Of a DNA stretch of 24,507 nucleotides, positions 22,843 to 24,507 are shown piece after piece; positions within the stretch are counted from its first letter, which is position 1; the number at the start of each line of letters is the position of its first letter. The notes under the pieces were generated by a model. It searched no databases, was not told where the DNA came from, and was given only the letters and a program-made list of their open reading frames with translations. This DNA comes from an uncultured Clostridia bacterium (lineage in GTDB: Bacteria; Bacillota; Clostridia; Lachnospirales; Bianqueaceae): positions 1 to 24,507 of the forward strand of contig CALBGL010000071.1 in assembly GCA_937892735.1 (NCBI GenBank). Reading direction: 5' to 3'. The translations under genes were made by a program, and so were the position numbers.

Positions 22843-24183
22843 TCATAGGAAATCCTTGCCAGACCGCAGGTTTCCGTCACACTTCCATATCTCTCCGGAA
22901 GCCATATGATAACAGATTCGATCGCCATATACATCGCCCCACCTCACAAAATTCAGGTAGAATCCACGATCGAATCCCCATTCTTCCTTCCCAACTTCGT
23001 TGTTCTTCCACGGCTGTCTTTCCGCCAGCATTTCCATGAAACTCTGCTCCACTGCCCGTTCCGCTATGACGGGAAGTGAACACCCCTGAGAGCGTCTAGG
23101 ACAAGCCCATACCGGATACGCCCTTCGCATGCCATTTTGCATCACGCTGTAGGCCATCCGGCGAAGAGGCTCCCCGCAGCAGCCACAGCGCAGATTCTTA
23201 AAGGGTGAAGGCTTCGGCCCCTTTCGCTTCTGCTGGCGTTCTAGCATTCCTTGCACCTTCTCCCAGTTTTCCCGACTGATGATCGCCGGATGATGATCCC
23301 GCACATAATAGCGGGGAGCCTCTCCCCGATTGGGAATCGAACGATGGGTCAGAAAATCCGTCGTAATGGTCTTTTGCATCTCCAAATCCCCCACATATTT
23401 CTCATTTCGCAGTATGCCATAGACGGCTTCCGAACGCCAGGGATTCCCATGAGCGGTTTGTTTTCCCATGGCATTGAGCTCCCGTGCGATATGCCTCCCA
23501 CTCTTTCCGTGAAGATAATGCCCAAAGATATACTGTACGATCTGTGCCTGTTCCTCCACGATGACCCAACTCCCCTCGGGCCCAAAATCATATCCCAACA
23601 TTCTGCGCAGATTCACATGGGGCTTCCCCTCCTGGAAATTCTTCTGAAAAGTCCACCGAATGTTCTCGGAAATACTCCGGCTCTCTTCCTGCGCCAGCGC
23701 TGAGAGAATTGTGAGAATCAGTTCCCCCTTCGCGTCCAGTGTATCGATATTCTCTTTTTCGAAATAGATACCCACCGGTGGATCCATCCGCCGCAGCTGC
23801 CGGACACAGTTGAGTGTATCGAGCGTATTACGCGCGAAGCGAGAGATGGATTTGGTGATGATATAATCCAGCTTTCCCTTTGCGGCATCTTCCATCATCT
23901 CATTAAACCGCACCCGTTTGCTGCGCGATGTCCCTGACAGCGCCTCATCCGCATAAATACCCGCAAATTCCCATTCTTCCCGTTCCTGAATCAGCCGTGT
24001 ATAGAACTCCTTCTGTGTCGCATAGGAAATCTGCTGCGAATCCTCTCCCGTAGATACCCGACAGTAAGCCGCTACTCGCATTCTTCTCACCGAAATCTCC
24101 CGGCCTTCCGTCGAAGCGAAGGGGCGTGTGGCGGGAATCAACGTAACATTAGGAGCCAGGCCCTGACGCATGTTCTTCTTCAT
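22843..24183 (-). CDS. Large serine recombinase (site-specific integrase/resolvase family)
   Basis: I start at ATG 24183 (446 residues) because GGGAGG lies 7 bases upstream and the ATGA overlaps the preceding stop; an ATG at 24198 precedes that site. The resolvase domain begins with MRVAAYCRVSTGEDSQQ, Ser44 being the catalytic nucleophile, and continues with YADEALSGTSRSKRVRFNEMM, ITKSISRFARNT and EKENIDTLDAKGEL. The Recombinase domain includes GRHIARELNAMG and WRSEAVYGILRNEKYVGD. A zinc ribbon follows (CGCCGEPL, then CPRRSQGC). The tail after about residue 385 is short and lacks the long coiled coil of phage integrases. Such enzymes insert, excise or invert DNA. No attachment site could be identified in the window. 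Confidence 0.92.
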   Translation of the reverse strand: MKKNMRQGLAPNVTLIPATRPFASTEGREISVRRMRVAAYCRVSTGEDSQQISYATQKEFYTRLIQEREEWEFAGIYADEALSGTSRSKRVRFNEMMEDAAKGKLDYIITKSISRFARNTLDTLNCVRQLRRMDPPVGIYFEKENIDTLDAKGELILTILSALAQEESRSISENIRWTFQKNFQEGKPHVNLRRMLGYDFGPEGSWVIVEEQAQIVQYIFGHYLHGKSGRHIARELNAMGKQTAHGNPWRSEAVYGILRNEKYVGDLEMQKTITTDFLTHRSIPNRGEAPRYYVRDHHPAIISRENWEKVQGMLERQQKRKGPKPSPFKNLRCGCCGEPLRRMAYSVMQNGMRRAYPVWACPRRSQGCSLPVIAERAVEQSFMEMLAERQPWKNNEVGKEEWGFDRGFYLNFVRWGDVYGDRICYHMASGEIWKCDGNLRSGKDFL

Positions 24184-24507
24184 CGTCTCGCCTCCCATTC
24201 CAATGAGGTCCTGGACCCATCCAACCAGGTCACCTGTCCACTTCCCTGTGGTGTCAATTCCAGAAAACGGATATAGGCCTGTGCGTATTCTGTTACCAGA
24301 CTATGCCACATGTCTCCGTTCTCTTCTCGTTCCCACCATGCGGCAGCCCTCTTTCGCAACGCATATATCGTCTCATCCTCCGGCAGATCCTGCCTCAGCA
24401 TCTCTTGTAGAACCGCAGCGGCGATCTCCGGATTCTGAAAACGACGTCTTGCCGCTCTATCTAACGCCTTCGTCAGTTCCTCTTCATAGATCCAATGCGA
24501 ATGGCAG
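24180..24507 (-). CDS. C-terminal part of a second serine recombinase-like gene (truncated by the window edge)
   Basis: The frame is open to the right edge, and the visible 108 residues end at 24180. The start lies outside the window; an internal ATG at 24401 is not the real start. The segment begins CHSHWIYEEELTKALDRAARR, which resembles the end of the zinc ribbon and following helix of serine recombinases (a Cys-His pair followed by a helix such as EEELEELV). The rest is helical with several Trp. Its stop overlaps the next recombinase start by 4 bases, the arrangement of tandem recombinase operons. The family call is inference from a short tail and neighbour identity. Confidence 0.6.
   Translation of the reverse strand, partial: CHSHWIYEEELTKALDRAARRRFQNPEIAAAVLQEMLRQDLPEDETIYALRKRAAAWWEREENGDMWHSLVTEYAQAYIRFLELTPQGSGQVTWLDGSRTSLEWEARR

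Overview
The window looks like the chromosome of an anaerobic Gram-positive gut Clostridium, most probably Lachnospiraceae. The evidence is the miaB-mutS-mutL-miaA-hfq cluster, the aluminium-resistance/methionine gamma-lyase-like gene after hfq, a DUF6514 protein, strong AGGAGG ribosome binding sites, and a PadR/HAAS pair. Assignment rests on recalled family resemblance, since no search was possible.

Left edge (1-1886, + strand): a decayed remnant of an integrative/conjugative element. It holds a RepA-like AAA ATPase pseudogene with one frameshift and an apparent internal deletion, short TGGCAA/TTGCCA repeats, a gene-poor stretch with a perfect 17-bp inverted repeat, and an intact aminoglycoside nucleotidyltransferase gene (AadA-like). 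Everything to the right is on the - strand.

1864-3174: a three-gene unit (PadR repressor, HAAS/DUF1700 membrane protein, small lipoprotein). It has a textbook promoter overlapped by a perfect palindrome, probably the PadR operator. 3188-3523: a DUF6514 gene with its own terminator and a possible promoter.

3600-22832: a long, tightly packed co-directional cluster. Read in transcription order (right to left) it is miaB, mutS (broken), mutL, miaA, hfq, methionine gamma-lyase-like PLP enzyme, NOL1/NOP2/Sun rRNA methyltransferase, FAD reductase, YhaO-like phosphoesterase, YhaN-like ATPase, N-acetylmuramoyl-L-alanine amidase, undecaprenol/diacylglycerol kinase, zinc-ribbon protein, TPM-domain protein, rpiA and YhhN, closed by a terminator at 3600-3637. 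Most junctions are ATGA overlaps or gaps of a few bases. Internal promoters are visible before miaB and before hfq. 22843-24507: a large serine recombinase, coupled to a second one running off the right edge.

The strongest observations are four. mutS carries what looks like a 13-nt deletion between GTA repeats immediately after the Walker A motif, which would make the strain a mismatch-repair mutant. The YhaO-like protein has lost several metal-binding and catalytic residues while its partner ATPase is intact. The amidase has Cys in place of the usual zinc-ligand His. The hfq gene has its own promoter and a U-rich leader that could bind Hfq.
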